64,000 nucleotides of DNA, taken from assembly GCF_018860635.1 (NCBI RefSeq), contig NZ_JAHKPT010000021.1, forward strand, positions 342,674 through 406,673. The letters are read 5' to 3'. Source of the stretch: Aliiglaciecola lipolytica (GTDB taxonomy: Bacteria; Pseudomonadota; Gammaproteobacteria; Enterobacterales; Alteromonadaceae). Shown here piece after piece: positions 53,310 to 62,484 of the stretch (position 1 is its first letter; each line of letters opens with the position of its first letter). A program made the position numbers and the translations under genes. Below the pieces are notes generated by a model. That model searched no databases. It had not been told where the DNA came from and was given only the letters and a program-made list of their open reading frames with translations.

Positions 53310-55163
53310 TTATTGTTGGCTTTGAACCCACACTTTAATCTTATCTTCTAATATATTAAGCGGCACGGGACCGTCTTTTAACACTTCATCATGAAATCCA
53401 CGAATATCGAATTTTTCGCCAAGGGTCTGCTCTGCATAGGCGCGTAGTTCCATGATTTTTAATTTACCAATCATATACGCCGTGGCTTGGCCAGGCATTG
53501 CAATGTAGCGTTCAATCGCTTTGACTGAATCTCCCTCGGGGTTCGGCGTATTCTCAACGAGGTATTGAATGGCTTGTTCACGGCTCCATTTTTGCGAATG
53601 AATCCCTGTATCTACCACCAAACGACATGCTCTCCAAAGCTCCATTGCTAAACGTCCAAAATCAGAGTAAGGGTCTTGATAAAATCCCATATCTTTGGCG
53701 AGTTCTTCAGAGTATAAACCCCAGCCTTCGGTGTAAGCCGTAAAAGATACATATTTTTGAAACTCTGGTATGCCTTCTAATTCCTGCGCAATCGCTCGTT
53801 GCATATGATGTCCAGGGATCCCTTCATGATAAGCTAGTGCTTCCATTTGATAGGTTGGCATATCTTTCATGTTGTAAAGATTCGCGTAGTAACTGCCTGG
53901 TCGTGAACCGTCTTTTGACGGGCTTTGATAAAAGGCTTTGCCGGCAGATTGTTCTCTGAATGGTTCGACACGCTTAACAATCATTTCTGCTTGTGGCATT
54001 AATCCAAAATATTCAGGGATCTTGCTTTTCATTTCGTTGATGAGTGCGGTTGCATCAGCTAAGTACTGATCACGGCCAGTATCATCATTCGCATAATAAA
54101 ACTGATCACTAGTGCGCATAAAGACAAAGAAGTCCTGAAGAGAACCTTCAAAATTGACTTTCTCCATAATTTCAAGCATCAAGTCGTGAATACGTTCTAC
54201 TTGTTTAAGACCTATCTCGTGAACTTCCTGGGCGCTCAAATCGGTGGTTGTAAACCAGGCTAATCGGTTGTCATACCATTTGTCTCCATCAGGTAAGCGC
54301 CAAACACCATCACCTTCAGGGGAGAGTTCACGCTGTATTTCTAGCTCTGCAATGAGTGCTTGGTAGGCAGGTAAAACAGACTCTTGAAGTGCATCTCTTG
54401 CTTGTTTCATCATGCCAGTCTTTTCGGCATTAGAAATATCTAAGGCATTCAGTTTGTCTTGGAAATCCTTCCAAATGGTGGAATCTTCAGCTGACTCGAT
54501 AAAAGGGTTACCACTGATGACGTTATGCGACGCTTGGATCATTTGGTCGTATGACCATTTAGGTGGGAAAACGCCTAGTTCTTGTCTGATTTTTAATTGC
54601 TCTATCACTTGCCCAAAAAGGTCATCGACTTTTTCCAATCGTGATATATACGCTTGCGCATCTTCAACGTCATTTACTCTATGGATATTCACTAAAAAGC
54701 TTGGCACAACTGTATGAAAAGCGCGGAATTGGTCCATGATGTAAGTGTGATGTCTAAACTTGTCATTTGCCAATCGACGTTGAATATCAACTTTGGCAAT
54801 TTCTAGGCTCATTTTTTCTTGCTGATTTAATTGCGCTGAATCGAACTCGTTTAAAGCTTTTAGACGTTGTTGTAAAATCGTAATGTCTTGGTCTGTGGCG
54901 TTATCTGAAATATCATCCCATTTATCGTAATCCCACTTATAACCAAGATAACTTTGGGACATAGGGGAGCGTTTCAAATCTTCTTCAAACATGTCAGCGA
55001 AAAAGGCAGCTAATCTTTCTGATTCACTAAGCTTAACTTGCTGGCTTTGTTGTTCTTGCAGTTGAGCTTGTGTATCCGAATTTGTGTTTTGAGCCGGTTC
55101 GGAGCACGCCATTAGCGCAAGTGAGATAAGGCTTAGCGGAACAAATGATTTCAATGTCTTCAT
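53310..55163 (-). CDS. DUF885 lipoprotein, putative metallopeptidase
   Basis: The 617-residue protein has a lipoprotein signal (LISLALMACSEP, lipobox Cys at residue 20), so it is membrane-anchored. The catalytic-like zinc motif HEGIPGHHMQRAI lies near residues 448-460, with a downstream Glu in FTAYTEGWGLYSEELAKDMG. The family is widespread in marine Gammaproteobacteria and is thought to contain peptidases; the substrate is unknown. A terminator follows. It is preceded by the Bat operon on the same strand with an 18-base gap. Confidence 0.88.
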   Translation of the reverse strand: MKTLKSFVPLSLISLALMACSEPAQNTNSDTQAQLQEQQSQQVKLSESERLAAFFADMFEEDLKRSPMSQSYLGYKWDYDKWDDISDNATDQDITILQQRLKALNEFDSAQLNQQEKMSLEIAKVDIQRRLANDKFRHHTYIMDQFRAFHTVVPSFLVNIHRVNDVEDAQAYISRLEKVDDLFGQVIEQLKIRQELGVFPPKWSYDQMIQASHNVISGNPFIESAEDSTIWKDFQDKLNALDISNAEKTGMMKQARDALQESVLPAYQALIAELEIQRELSPEGDGVWRLPDGDKWYDNRLAWFTTTDLSAQEVHEIGLKQVERIHDLMLEIMEKVNFEGSLQDFFVFMRTSDQFYYANDDTGRDQYLADATALINEMKSKIPEYFGLMPQAEMIVKRVEPFREQSAGKAFYQSPSKDGSRPGSYYANLYNMKDMPTYQMEALAYHEGIPGHHMQRAIAQELEGIPEFQKYVSFTAYTEGWGLYSEELAKDMGFYQDPYSDFGRLAMELWRACRLVVDTGIHSQKWSREQAIQYLVENTPNPEGDSVKAIERYIAMPGQATAYMIGKLKIMELRAYAEQTLGEKFDIRGFHDEVLKDGPVPLNILEDKIKVWVQSQQ

Positions 55164-55181
55164 GGTGTAATTTTCCTGACG

Positions 55182-56930
55182 TTAGTGCGCAACCCGTTGG
55201 GATGCATATAAAGGTTGCAACGAAGGCGACTTATTTTTATTTTTTATTATATCTTGACGTAAACGTGCTAATACATTTAATAGGGTATCACTTTTCCAAT
55301 TTTTGTCACCTTGCGCGTATTGGCTGGCAAACATTGATTTCAGTTCATCTTGTAATTCTGAGTCTGAAATATCATTTTCATCTAATAATTTGGCGCCACC
55401 ATATACTGCTAAGCTTGTTTGCCATTTAAGTAATGCAGGATAAATTTCGCCGATTTTATGACTCTTTAACGCCGCTTTTAGCAATTTCCAGTTTTCAGAC
55501 TCTAGGTTATTAGTATTCAATTCCTGTTTGGCCAAGGGCGGAGCGTTTTTCGAACGACTTGAAAACCACCAAATCAGTAATGTAAGCAACCATATAGCTA
55601 ATAAAACCCAGCTACTAATACTCCACAATGATGTTACTGTGACTGTCTGCACCGTTGGTGTTAATGGGCCTGGAGTCTGGGTATCTACACTAGCAGGTGC
55701 CTGTGTTTCTAATAGCGGATTTGGGGAAGTAGGGGGTAAACCAGTTTGATTAGAAGATGCGGCTGCAGCCACTTCAATACTTCGAGCGGGTAATTCTGCA
55801 TATTCAGTTTGCTTAGTTAACGTATTAAACCACGCTACTTTCACCGGAGGCAAAACAAATTGTCCCGCTCGATTTGGAATAATAGCTATATTTTCAACAC
55901 GTTGCGCAATAATGTTGTCTTCACGAGTAACGGACGCTGTAGTCGCTTGATCGGGATAGATTTTAAAATCAGGTGGGTATATTCCTGTCATTTCCGGTAA
56001 TTGTTGTTCGGATACACCCAGTGCCGATAAGGTCAGCGTTCGTGTAATAGGTTCGCCCACCTTTATTTGTGACAAGTCAGGCTGCCATTCTTCATTCAAC
56101 TGTACAAATTCACTGGGTAACCAATGCTCATTAAAATCAACTGGAATAGGCTGAACATCCAGAACCACGTCGGGCGCAACTCGATTGATAGGGCGCGTCT
56201 GATTAAAGTAACTAAAGCTATTTTGAGTTCGATCAATAACCTCAGCTTCAAACAGCGGTCCCTTTATTTTAACTTGACCACTTGCCTGAGGAATAATTGC
56301 GTAATTGCGTTCAATTATCCGGTAACGTTGACCATCGACAATTTCTGAATAATCTTTGTCTTTACCAATTAGGCTGATGTCTGCGTTTTCCAAAGAAGGC
56401 TCAGACAAACTGCCTCGTTGTAAACTGGTAGCAAGGTGAATTTTGACTTTATATTTCACCATTTGTTGTACAAAGGGTTGGCCTACATCGACTTCTGCGG
56501 TAATAAAAGCTTCTCGTGCTTTACTGTTACTGGCAGCTGAAACAGGTAGTATTCTAACCGTTATCGGTTGAGTTTTTTTGCCTCCCACATCGAAGGGTGG
56601 GATTGTAAACGTTCCTTGCTGGCGTGGAATTAAAATTGTCGTCCAGGTGGTAGAGCGAGTCGTATCAAAATTGATTACTCTCGTTTGCGTGCTCACTGAC
56701 GTTCGACCCACAACGAAGTCATCTTCTAACACGCTAGGGTCAAAGGCATCATTATTTGGGTTACCAAAAGCGACGACAGACAGCACGATAGATTCATCTG
56801 CCATGGCTGGATTTTTATCGACACTTGCCGTCACACTTTCAACTTGTGCATACACATTGGTAATACTCAGTAAGCTGAAAAACAATAAAGTTAACAATAA
56901 GGTTTTGCGGGTTAACAATTTAACTAACAT
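55182..56930 (-). CDS. batD: BatD family protein
   Basis: The 582-residue protein has a signal peptide (LLLTLLFFSLLSITNVYA), repeated beta-rich BatD domains (VTASVDKNPAMADESIVLSV at the start of the first, GTFTIPPFDVGGKKTQPITV), a membrane helix near residue 480 (SISSWVLLAIWLLTLLIWWF) and a cytoplasmic C-terminus. The ATG at 56930 is 1 base past the preceding gene's stop; the longer in-frame extension lies inside that gene and is rejected. In Bacteroides, Bat proteins were linked to aerotolerance. The biochemical role here is unknown. Confidence 0.87.
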   Translation of the reverse strand: MLVKLLTRKTLLLTLLFFSLLSITNVYAQVESVTASVDKNPAMADESIVLSVVAFGNPNNDAFDPSVLEDDFVVGRTSVSTQTRVINFDTTRSTTWTTILIPRQQGTFTIPPFDVGGKKTQPITVRILPVSAASNSKAREAFITAEVDVGQPFVQQMVKYKVKIHLATSLQRGSLSEPSLENADISLIGKDKDYSEIVDGQRYRIIERNYAIIPQASGQVKIKGPLFEAEVIDRTQNSFSYFNQTRPINRVAPDVVLDVQPIPVDFNEHWLPSEFVQLNEEWQPDLSQIKVGEPITRTLTLSALGVSEQQLPEMTGIYPPDFKIYPDQATTASVTREDNIIAQRVENIAIIPNRAGQFVLPPVKVAWFNTLTKQTEYAELPARSIEVAAAASSNQTGLPPTSPNPLLETQAPASVDTQTPGPLTPTVQTVTVTSLWSISSWVLLAIWLLTLLIWWFSSRSKNAPPLAKQELNTNNLESENWKLLKAALKSHKIGEIYPALLKWQTSLAVYGGAKLLDENDISDSELQDELKSMFASQYAQGDKNWKSDTLLNVLARLRQDIIKNKNKSPSLQPLYASQRVAH

Positions 56931-56931
56931 A

Positions 56932-58818
56932 TTACCAATTCCTCTTCGACTGGCTTGGCGTACGTTGACGACGTCGTTGTTGATTTTCCAGCAGCATTTT
57001 GCGCTTGAGTAAATAGGACGGATCATCGGGGACGCGATTGAGCAAATTTTGCATTCTTTGCATTTCTTCACGCTCCTCATCCGTCATTGATTCTTCTGCT
57101 TCTTGCACCTGCTGTGCAGCTTGCTGTTCTTGTTCAGTCTGTTGCTCTTGTTGTGACGGGTCCTGCTGTTGCTCTGACTCGTTTTGTTGTTCAGATTCGT
57201 CTTGTTGTTCGGAATCATCTTGTTGGTTTTGTTCAGCATCTTGTTCATTTTGAGACTGATCTTGCTGTTCTTGATTTTGTTGCTCTTGCTGCTCTTGCTG
57301 AGACTCTTGACTTTGCTGGTCTTGGTTCTGTTGATCTTGCGAGTCTTGTTGTTGCTGCGACTGTTGATCTTCAGATTGCTGCTCTTCAGAGTCGTCACCT
57401 TGTTGATCTTGCTGTTGGTTTTGTTGTTCTTGCTCTTGCTGTTCTTTTAGTTGTTCGAGTATCTCTTTGTTTTTCAACGCATCTGCATGATCAGGTTGTT
57501 GCGCAAGAGCTTCATCATACCTTTGTATGGCCTCATCTAATTCGCCCAACTGTGCCAGTGCATTGCCTTGATTGTATAGTGCTTGTGGGCCTTCAGCTTT
57601 TGAAAATGCATCCAAAGCGGCTTGATAATTACCTTGTTTGTAAAGCGCTGCGCCTTGCCACATAGGACTTTCAAACTCGTTTGCTGCTTGCTCATAATCT
57701 TGCTTTTGCAGAGACTCTAAACCGCGTTGATCTCTGTTTTTAAACCAGTCTTGCCAGGTATTTGCAAAGGCGGGTTGGGGCGCCAATGAACTGGTTACCA
57801 AGGTAACTAAAAATATCGCAACATAACCTCTTCGAAAAGCCAAAGCGGCGAGCGGTAACAACAGCAAAAGCAGATAAGGACCGGCTTCTTGCCATTCATC
57901 ACCAAACTGTTCATTGTCATCTTTGTTTGAAATTGTTTCGTGATTTATCAGGCTTTGCTCCGTTAAATATTTAATATCACTGTCATTTGCTGTAATCGCA
58001 TAAAACTTTCCACCGCTTTTGCGGGCTAAACCTGACAATATTTGTGCATCCATTTTAGGGATAACTATGGCGCCTCTATTGTCTTTCAAAAAGTCACCAT
58101 CAAGCAATTGAATAGGAGCACCTTCAGCTGTGCCCACTCCCAAAATGGAAATACGATAGGGAAGGCTTTCAATATAAGTATTCAATTCGGCTAATTGTGA
58201 AACTTCCACACCGTCGGTTATCCAAAATATATCGCCCTCTAAAAAACCAGCATTTTTGAGTAATTCGGCCGCCATTTTGAGACCTAGATAGGGTTCACTG
58301 CCTGATACCGGCATAATTTCTGGCGTTAGGCTTGGTAGTAAAGCTGTTAGGTTCTGCGCATCTGAACTTAACGGACTAATGGTAAAAGCATCGCCCGCAT
58401 AGGCGACTAATCCAACATCACCTTCAGAAATTTCATTAATTAAATCAATAGCTTTGTATTTTGCACGGGTCAATCTGTCTGGCGTTAAGTCTGTGGAGCG
58501 CATCGACATGGACATGTCTAGCACTACTGCTTTGCCAGCATTGAGTTGAAAAACCGGCTGAGGGAGCCTTTCCCAGCTTGGTCCAGCCAACGCGGTAACG
58601 GCAATTATCCAGCCTAAAGCCACTAAGCTTAATGGTGGACGCCTTTGGCTGTTGCCTTTTTCAGATATAAGGTGCTGATAAAGGTGACTTGCTACAACTG
58701 ACTGCCAACCAGATTGACGTCTGTGTATGTTCATCAATAAAATCAGTAATAACAGCAGTGGGATTAATGCAAAAAACCATTCAGGTCGTAAAAAATGGAA
58801 GCTGTCTAAATTAATCAT
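56932..58818 (-). CDS. VWA-TPR protein (BatB/BatC fusion) with Gln/Glu/Asp-rich tail
   Basis: The 628-residue protein has N-terminal membrane helices, a von Willebrand A domain (about residues 85-280) with the MIDAS-like DMSMS in GKAVVLDMSMSMRSTDL, and a helix near 320-350. TPR repeats (about 375-455) include YKQGNYQAALDAFSKAEGPQ and ALYNQGNALAQLGELDEAIQ. A long Q/E/D/S low-complexity stretch (about 460-580) precedes a basic C-terminus. It combines BatB- and BatC-like parts. The ATG at 58818 has GGGGAGG upstream and overlaps the BatA stop (ATGA). Confidence 0.88.
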   Translation of the reverse strand: MINLDSFHFLRPEWFFALIPLLLLLILLMNIHRRQSGWQSVVASHLYQHLISEKGNSQRRPPLSLVALGWIIAVTALAGPSWERLPQPVFQLNAGKAVVLDMSMSMRSTDLTPDRLTRAKYKAIDLINEISEGDVGLVAYAGDAFTISPLSSDAQNLTALLPSLTPEIMPVSGSEPYLGLKMAAELLKNAGFLEGDIFWITDGVEVSQLAELNTYIESLPYRISILGVGTAEGAPIQLLDGDFLKDNRGAIVIPKMDAQILSGLARKSGGKFYAITANDSDIKYLTEQSLINHETISNKDDNEQFGDEWQEAGPYLLLLLLPLAALAFRRGYVAIFLVTLVTSSLAPQPAFANTWQDWFKNRDQRGLESLQKQDYEQAANEFESPMWQGAALYKQGNYQAALDAFSKAEGPQALYNQGNALAQLGELDEAIQRYDEALAQQPDHADALKNKEILEQLKEQQEQEQQNQQQDQQGDDSEEQQSEDQQSQQQQDSQDQQNQDQQSQESQQEQQEQQNQEQQDQSQNEQDAEQNQQDDSEQQDESEQQNESEQQQDPSQQEQQTEQEQQAAQQVQEAEESMTDEEREEMQRMQNLLNRVPDDPSYLLKRKMLLENQQRRRQRTPSQSKRNW

Positions 58819-59819
58819 TGTAGCCTCCCCAAAAATCGTTGTTTTATCCATCCTAGAGAACTATTTAAGGCAATTAAAAAACTGAAAATAAGTGCCAATG
58901 CTAGCGGATAAAAATATAACGCTTGCAACGGGCGCATCTGGCGGTTTTCTCGTTCAATGGGCTCTAGAGCATCCAAAATAGAATAAATTTGCTGTAAAGA
59001 CTGGGTATCTTTGGCTCTGAAGTATTGGCCGCCCGTGGACTCGGCAAGTTCAGTTAGCATTTTTTCATCCAAATCTCTCGATGGGTTCGTTCGACGCTGC
59101 CCAAAAAAACCTTGGGTTATCATAGAATCTGCGCCAACCCCTATCGTGTATACGGTTACATCATTGTTTATGGCCAGTTCGTTGGCTTGTGCCGGAGTAA
59201 TATTGCCCGCAGTGTTTTGTCCGTCGGTCAATAAAATGATCACTTTGTTCGATTCTTCTCGGTTGGCAAAACGTTTTATAGACAATCCAATTGCATCGCC
59301 AATTGCCGTTTGTTCGCCAACTAAGCCAATCTGACTTTCAAGTAGCAGTTGCTCAACCGTTTTTCTGTCATAGGTTAGTGGAGCTTGTAAATAAGCTGTG
59401 TCGGCAAATAATATTAAACCTAACCTGTCACCAACCCGTCTTTCGATAAAATCACTGAGTACGCTTTTAATCATGATTAAGCGATTTACTCGACGGCCAT
59501 TCACCACCATATCTTCTTGATTCATACTGCCGGATAAATCTACCGCTAGCATTAAATCCCGTCCTTCAGATGGAATGTTAACAGGCTCGCCTAACCATTG
59601 TGGACGAGCGGCTGCGATAACTAATGCTATCCAGGCCAAAATGGCGATTATCAAATTGATTCGATTCGGGCCGGTTTTTTTGTTATTGGTTGCCAAATTT
59701 GCCGTTAACGCTGGGACGCGTAAAGCAGCTCCTTGCTGTCTTTCCTTTTTGGGCAGTAACAATGCAAGCAACGGCAACGGTAATGCGAACAATGCCCACC
59801 ACCAAGCAAACTCAAACAT
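58815..59819 (-). CDS. batA: VWA domain protein BatA
   Basis: The 334-residue protein has an N-terminal membrane pair (FEFAWWWALFALPLPLLALL and NLIIAILAWIALVIAAARPQ). The VWA domain has the MIDAS DLSGSMNQED (about residues 87-96) and LLTDGQNTAGN, and a C-terminal helix follows (LYFYPLALALIFSFLIALN). It is membrane-bound with the VWA domain in the cytoplasm or periplasm. The ATG at 59819 has GAGGAGGCT upstream. It is coupled to BatB/C and to the DUF4381 gene by short overlaps. Confidence 0.88.
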   Translation of the reverse strand: MFEFAWWWALFALPLPLLALLLPKKERQQGAALRVPALTANLATNNKKTGPNRINLIIAILAWIALVIAAARPQWLGEPVNIPSEGRDLMLAVDLSGSMNQEDMVVNGRRVNRLIMIKSVLSDFIERRVGDRLGLILFADTAYLQAPLTYDRKTVEQLLLESQIGLVGEQTAIGDAIGLSIKRFANREESNKVIILLTDGQNTAGNITPAQANELAINNDVTVYTIGVGADSMITQGFFGQRRTNPSRDLDEKMLTELAESTGGQYFRAKDTQSLQQIYSILDALEPIERENRQMRPLQALYFYPLALALIFSFLIALNSSLGWIKQRFLGRLQ

Positions 59820-60318
59820 TAGGAGCCTCCTCAATCAGCACCGGGCGATTGGATTTTCGTTTAGGTGGTAATGCCGATTGCAACCACGTTTTAGCCGTTA
59901 GGGCCGCTTTATTAACATCTTTGTTAGGCGCATCTCGATACAGTAAATCAACAAATTCTTGAATTTCATGTTGAAAACTCTGTTGTTGTTTTGCAGATAA
60001 TTGACTGCTTAAAAATGCGCTCCATTGTTGCCCGTGAAGCGAGGCTATTTGCTCTTGAGGAAAATAACTTAAGGCCGCTCGTTTTAGCACAATATTGATT
60101 TGCGAAATCGCATTTTGTTGGTTTAAATCGATAGCTGATAGCGCCAAAAGTGCTGCTTTTTTGGCTCGACGATGAAGTATGTAGTGTCGAACGCCATAAA
60201 TAATGCTAACTAAGATTAACAAAACCAAAATAGCTGATACCCACCATCCCCAGGCTAAAGGCCAGATACTGACCTCTTGGGGAAGTTGAATGTCGGCTAA
60301 CTGATCTAGCGGATTCAT
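59812..60318 (-). CDS. DUF4381 membrane protein
   Basis: The 168-residue protein has one membrane helix (about residues 21-45, LAWGWWVSAILVLLILVSII) preceded by PLDQLADIQLPQEVSIWP, the DUF4381 signature. The cytoplasmic C-terminus has WSAFLSSQL and FVDLLYRDAP. It belongs to MoxR-VWA operons, where its role is unknown. It overlaps both neighbours. Confidence 0.85.
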   Translation of the reverse strand: MNPLDQLADIQLPQEVSIWPLAWGWWVSAILVLLILVSIIYGVRHYILHRRAKKAALLALSAIDLNQQNAISQINIVLKRAALSYFPQEQIASLHGQQWSAFLSSQLSAKQQQSFQHEIQEFVDLLYRDAPNKDVNKAALTAKTWLQSALPPKRKSNRPVLIEEAPNV

Positions 60319-61262
60319 GCAATTTCTCCACGCTTTTCAACTAGCTGTTGTTCGATAGGAACCGCAGCACTAACATTTAATAACTGGGTTTTGCATTGCT
60401 GCAAGGTGCGTGATATTTGTTCAAATTGACGTTGATGAGATCGATGATATTGTTGAGAAACGGTTTTTTCTCCTAACACTAACGTTTGCTGATCAACGCC
60501 ATCGGTAACTTCAACCGTTTGTGAATTTGATACTTTGGGCAAATCATGTTCAAAGGGGTCGGTGATGGAATAAGCCACTACTTCACTGTGCCTTGATATA
60601 CGACTCAGGTGCTGTTTCGCTGCTTCGTTGAGATTTTGAAAATCACTTAGTACAAAGACTAAGCTACCAGGGTGAACTAGTCTTCTCAAGCGTGCACAAG
60701 CATCAGAAAATTGGAAGTTTCCAGGTTGTAAATCATCAGGTTGATGAACCTCTACTAATCCGTGTAGTAATCCTAGAACAGCCTTTTTCCTAGTCAGTGG
60801 TTTGAATTCTCGGTGTTGGTGTTGATTAAACACCAGGCCACCAATTCGATCGCCACGATTTGTCGCAGACCATGCAATCAATGCCGCTAAATGAGCAACT
60901 TGCACCGACTTATAGAGTAATTGAGTGCCAAAGTGCATGTTAGGCGATAGATCTGCCAAAATAAAAATGGGGCGTTCTTTTTCTTCCCTATATAGCTTTG
61001 TATGGGTTTTTCCAGAACGGGCGGTGACTCGCCAATCAATGGCTCGTATATCGTCACCAGGTTGATAATGTCGCGCTTCATCAAACTCCATTCCCCGGCC
61101 TTTGGTTTTCGCCAAATAACTTCCCGCCAATTTTGATTGGATGGTTTTACGGGGCGCCAAGTTGAGTAGGCTAGTCTTTTTTTGGTAATACAGTAGCTGT
61201 TTGATGTTTAAACTAACACCATCAGCATTTAACCGGGTCAACCAGTTTGATACATCTTGCAT
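60315..61262 (-). CDS. DUF58 family protein of the MoxR operon
   Basis: The 315-residue protein contains GSYLAKTKGRGMEFDEARHY and YQPGDDIRAIDWRVTARSGK (about residues 49-83), the DUF58 core, then a VWA-like part with PIFILADLSPNMHFG. DUF58 proteins accompany MoxR ATPases. The ATG at 61262 is preferred over a TTG at 61289. It begins 10 bases after the MoxR stop on this strand. Confidence 0.9.
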   Translation of the reverse strand: MQDVSNWLTRLNADGVSLNIKQLLYYQKKTSLLNLAPRKTIQSKLAGSYLAKTKGRGMEFDEARHYQPGDDIRAIDWRVTARSGKTHTKLYREEKERPIFILADLSPNMHFGTQLLYKSVQVAHLAALIAWSATNRGDRIGGLVFNQHQHREFKPLTRKKAVLGLLHGLVEVHQPDDLQPGNFQFSDACARLRRLVHPGSLVFVLSDFQNLNEAAKQHLSRISRHSEVVAYSITDPFEHDLPKVSNSQTVEVTDGVDQQTLVLGEKTVSQQYHRSHQRQFEQISRTLQQCKTQLLNVSAAVPIEQQLVEKRGEIA

Positions 61263-61272
61263 AGGATAAGGT

Positions 61273-62229
61273 CTATGGTACTGGAACAAGCGTTAAAATA
61301 CGGTCTAATAGCTGATTCGCATCGACGCCTTCAGCCTCGGCTTCATAGCTTAGTAATAACCTGTGGCGTAATACATTGTGGAATACTGCACGAATATTAT
61401 CGGGACCCACAAAGTCTCTCCCCATTAACCAAGCATGTGCTCTTGCGCACTTATCTAACGCAATGGTTGCCCGTGGACTGGCCCCAAATTCAATCCAATT
61501 AGCCAGTTGTGGATCATATTTTTCCGGTGTCCGAGTGGCAATGATGAGCTCTACAAGATACTTTTCTAAAGATTCTGCTAAATGAATCTGCAATACTTCT
61601 TTACGTGCCGCAAAAATATCCGCTTGATTCATAATATCAGAATTGATTTTTTGACTGCCAATGGCTTCATCCCGCGTTAAACGCAAAATCTCTAACTCTG
61701 TCTCGGCCCCAGGATAATCAATTTCTAAGTGCATTAAAAAGCGGTCTAGCTGAGCTTCAGGTAATGGATAGGTACCTTCTTGTTCAATCGGGTTCTGAGT
61801 TGCCATTACCAAAAATAAATCTGAAAGAGGGTAGGTCTTATTACCCACGGTGATTTGTTTTTCTGCCATGGCTTCAAGTAATGCTGATTGAACCTTAGCC
61901 GGTGCTCGGTTGATTTCGTCAGCAAGTACTAAGTTATGGAACAAAGGACCTTTCTGAAAAACGAACTCTCCGGTTTCAGGACGATAAATATCAGTCCCGG
62001 TCAAATCGGCAGGAAGCAGGTCGGGCGTAAATTGAACACGGTGAAAATCACCTTCAATCCCCTGCGCTAAAGCATTTACCGCTCGTGTTTTAGCCAAACC
62101 TGGAGGGCCTTCAACCAACAAATGCCCATTTGCCAACAAGGCGATCATAATGTTGTGGGTTAGGTTATTTTGTCCGATCACCTGCGAATCAAGATACGCT
62201 TGTAATCGCTTGAATTGTTCAACTGCCAT
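61273..62229 (-). CDS. MoxR family AAA+ ATPase
   Basis: The 318-residue protein has Walker A-like GHLLVEGPPGLAKTRAVNAL (about residues 33-52), Walker B LVLADEINRAPAKVQSALLE, sensor 1 FLVMATQNPIEQEGTYPLPE and the C-terminal ASPRATIALDKCARAHA, all MoxR signatures. MoxR ATPases act as chaperones for VWA-domain partners, encoded here just downstream (DUF58, BatA, BatB/C). AGGA precedes the ATG. It is first in the minus-strand operon and divergent from fadI. Confidence 0.94.
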   Translation of the reverse strand: MAVEQFKRLQAYLDSQVIGQNNLTHNIMIALLANGHLLVEGPPGLAKTRAVNALAQGIEGDFHRVQFTPDLLPADLTGTDIYRPETGEFVFQKGPLFHNLVLADEINRAPAKVQSALLEAMAEKQITVGNKTYPLSDLFLVMATQNPIEQEGTYPLPEAQLDRFLMHLEIDYPGAETELEILRLTRDEAIGSQKINSDIMNQADIFAARKEVLQIHLAESLEKYLVELIIATRTPEKYDPQLANWIEFGASPRATIALDKCARAHAWLMGRDFVGPDNIRAVFHNVLRHRLLLSYEAEAEGVDANQLLDRILTLVPVP

Positions 62230-62400
62230 TAATTTGTCCTAACTACGATGAAAAAGGGTGTACATCAGATAAATGCGATGTGCATTTGGTGCTACATAGT
62301 GACACATCCTTTTATATAAGGTTCCCTTTTCGAAATACAATGTTACAAATTGCCAAATTAATCGGGAATCTATGCGAAAAGCTAATTTGTTAACTAGAAT

Positions 62401-62428
62401 TTGAATTTTATCTAACACTCTGTACAAT
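62401..62428 (+). promoter_or_regulatory. candidate sigma-70 promoter of fadIJ
   Basis: TTGAAT (62401-62406) and TACAAT (62423-62428) are separated by 16 bases. The -10 box matches 5 of 6 consensus positions. The predicted start of transcription (about 62435) lies just before the FadR-like site. Confidence 0.5.
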
Positions 62429-62439
62429 TGGCTCATACA

Positions 62440-62456
62440 TTACAGGTCAGACCACT
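62440..62456 (+). promoter_or_regulatory. candidate FadR operator upstream of fadI
   Basis: TTACAGGTCAGACCACT contains the palindromic core GGTCAGACC of FadR sites (TGGTCNGACCA) with one arm mismatch. It sits just downstream of the predicted transcription start, where a repressor would block fadIJ. The match is by eye to the enteric consensus. Confidence 0.6.
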
Positions 62457-62484
62457 CTGGCCGGCAAAAATACGAGGACAAATA

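Noticed and set aside
56931-57080. N-terminal 50-residue extension of BatD
   Set aside because: It lies inside the preceding gene, has no signal-peptide sense, and the ATG at 56930 starts exactly at a signal peptide.
57038-57665. Plus-strand open frames of up to 192 codons, rich in Leu/Val or Ser/Cys
   Set aside because: They are antisense readings of the Gln/Glu-rich tail of the VWA-TPR gene, with no ribosome sites and extreme composition.
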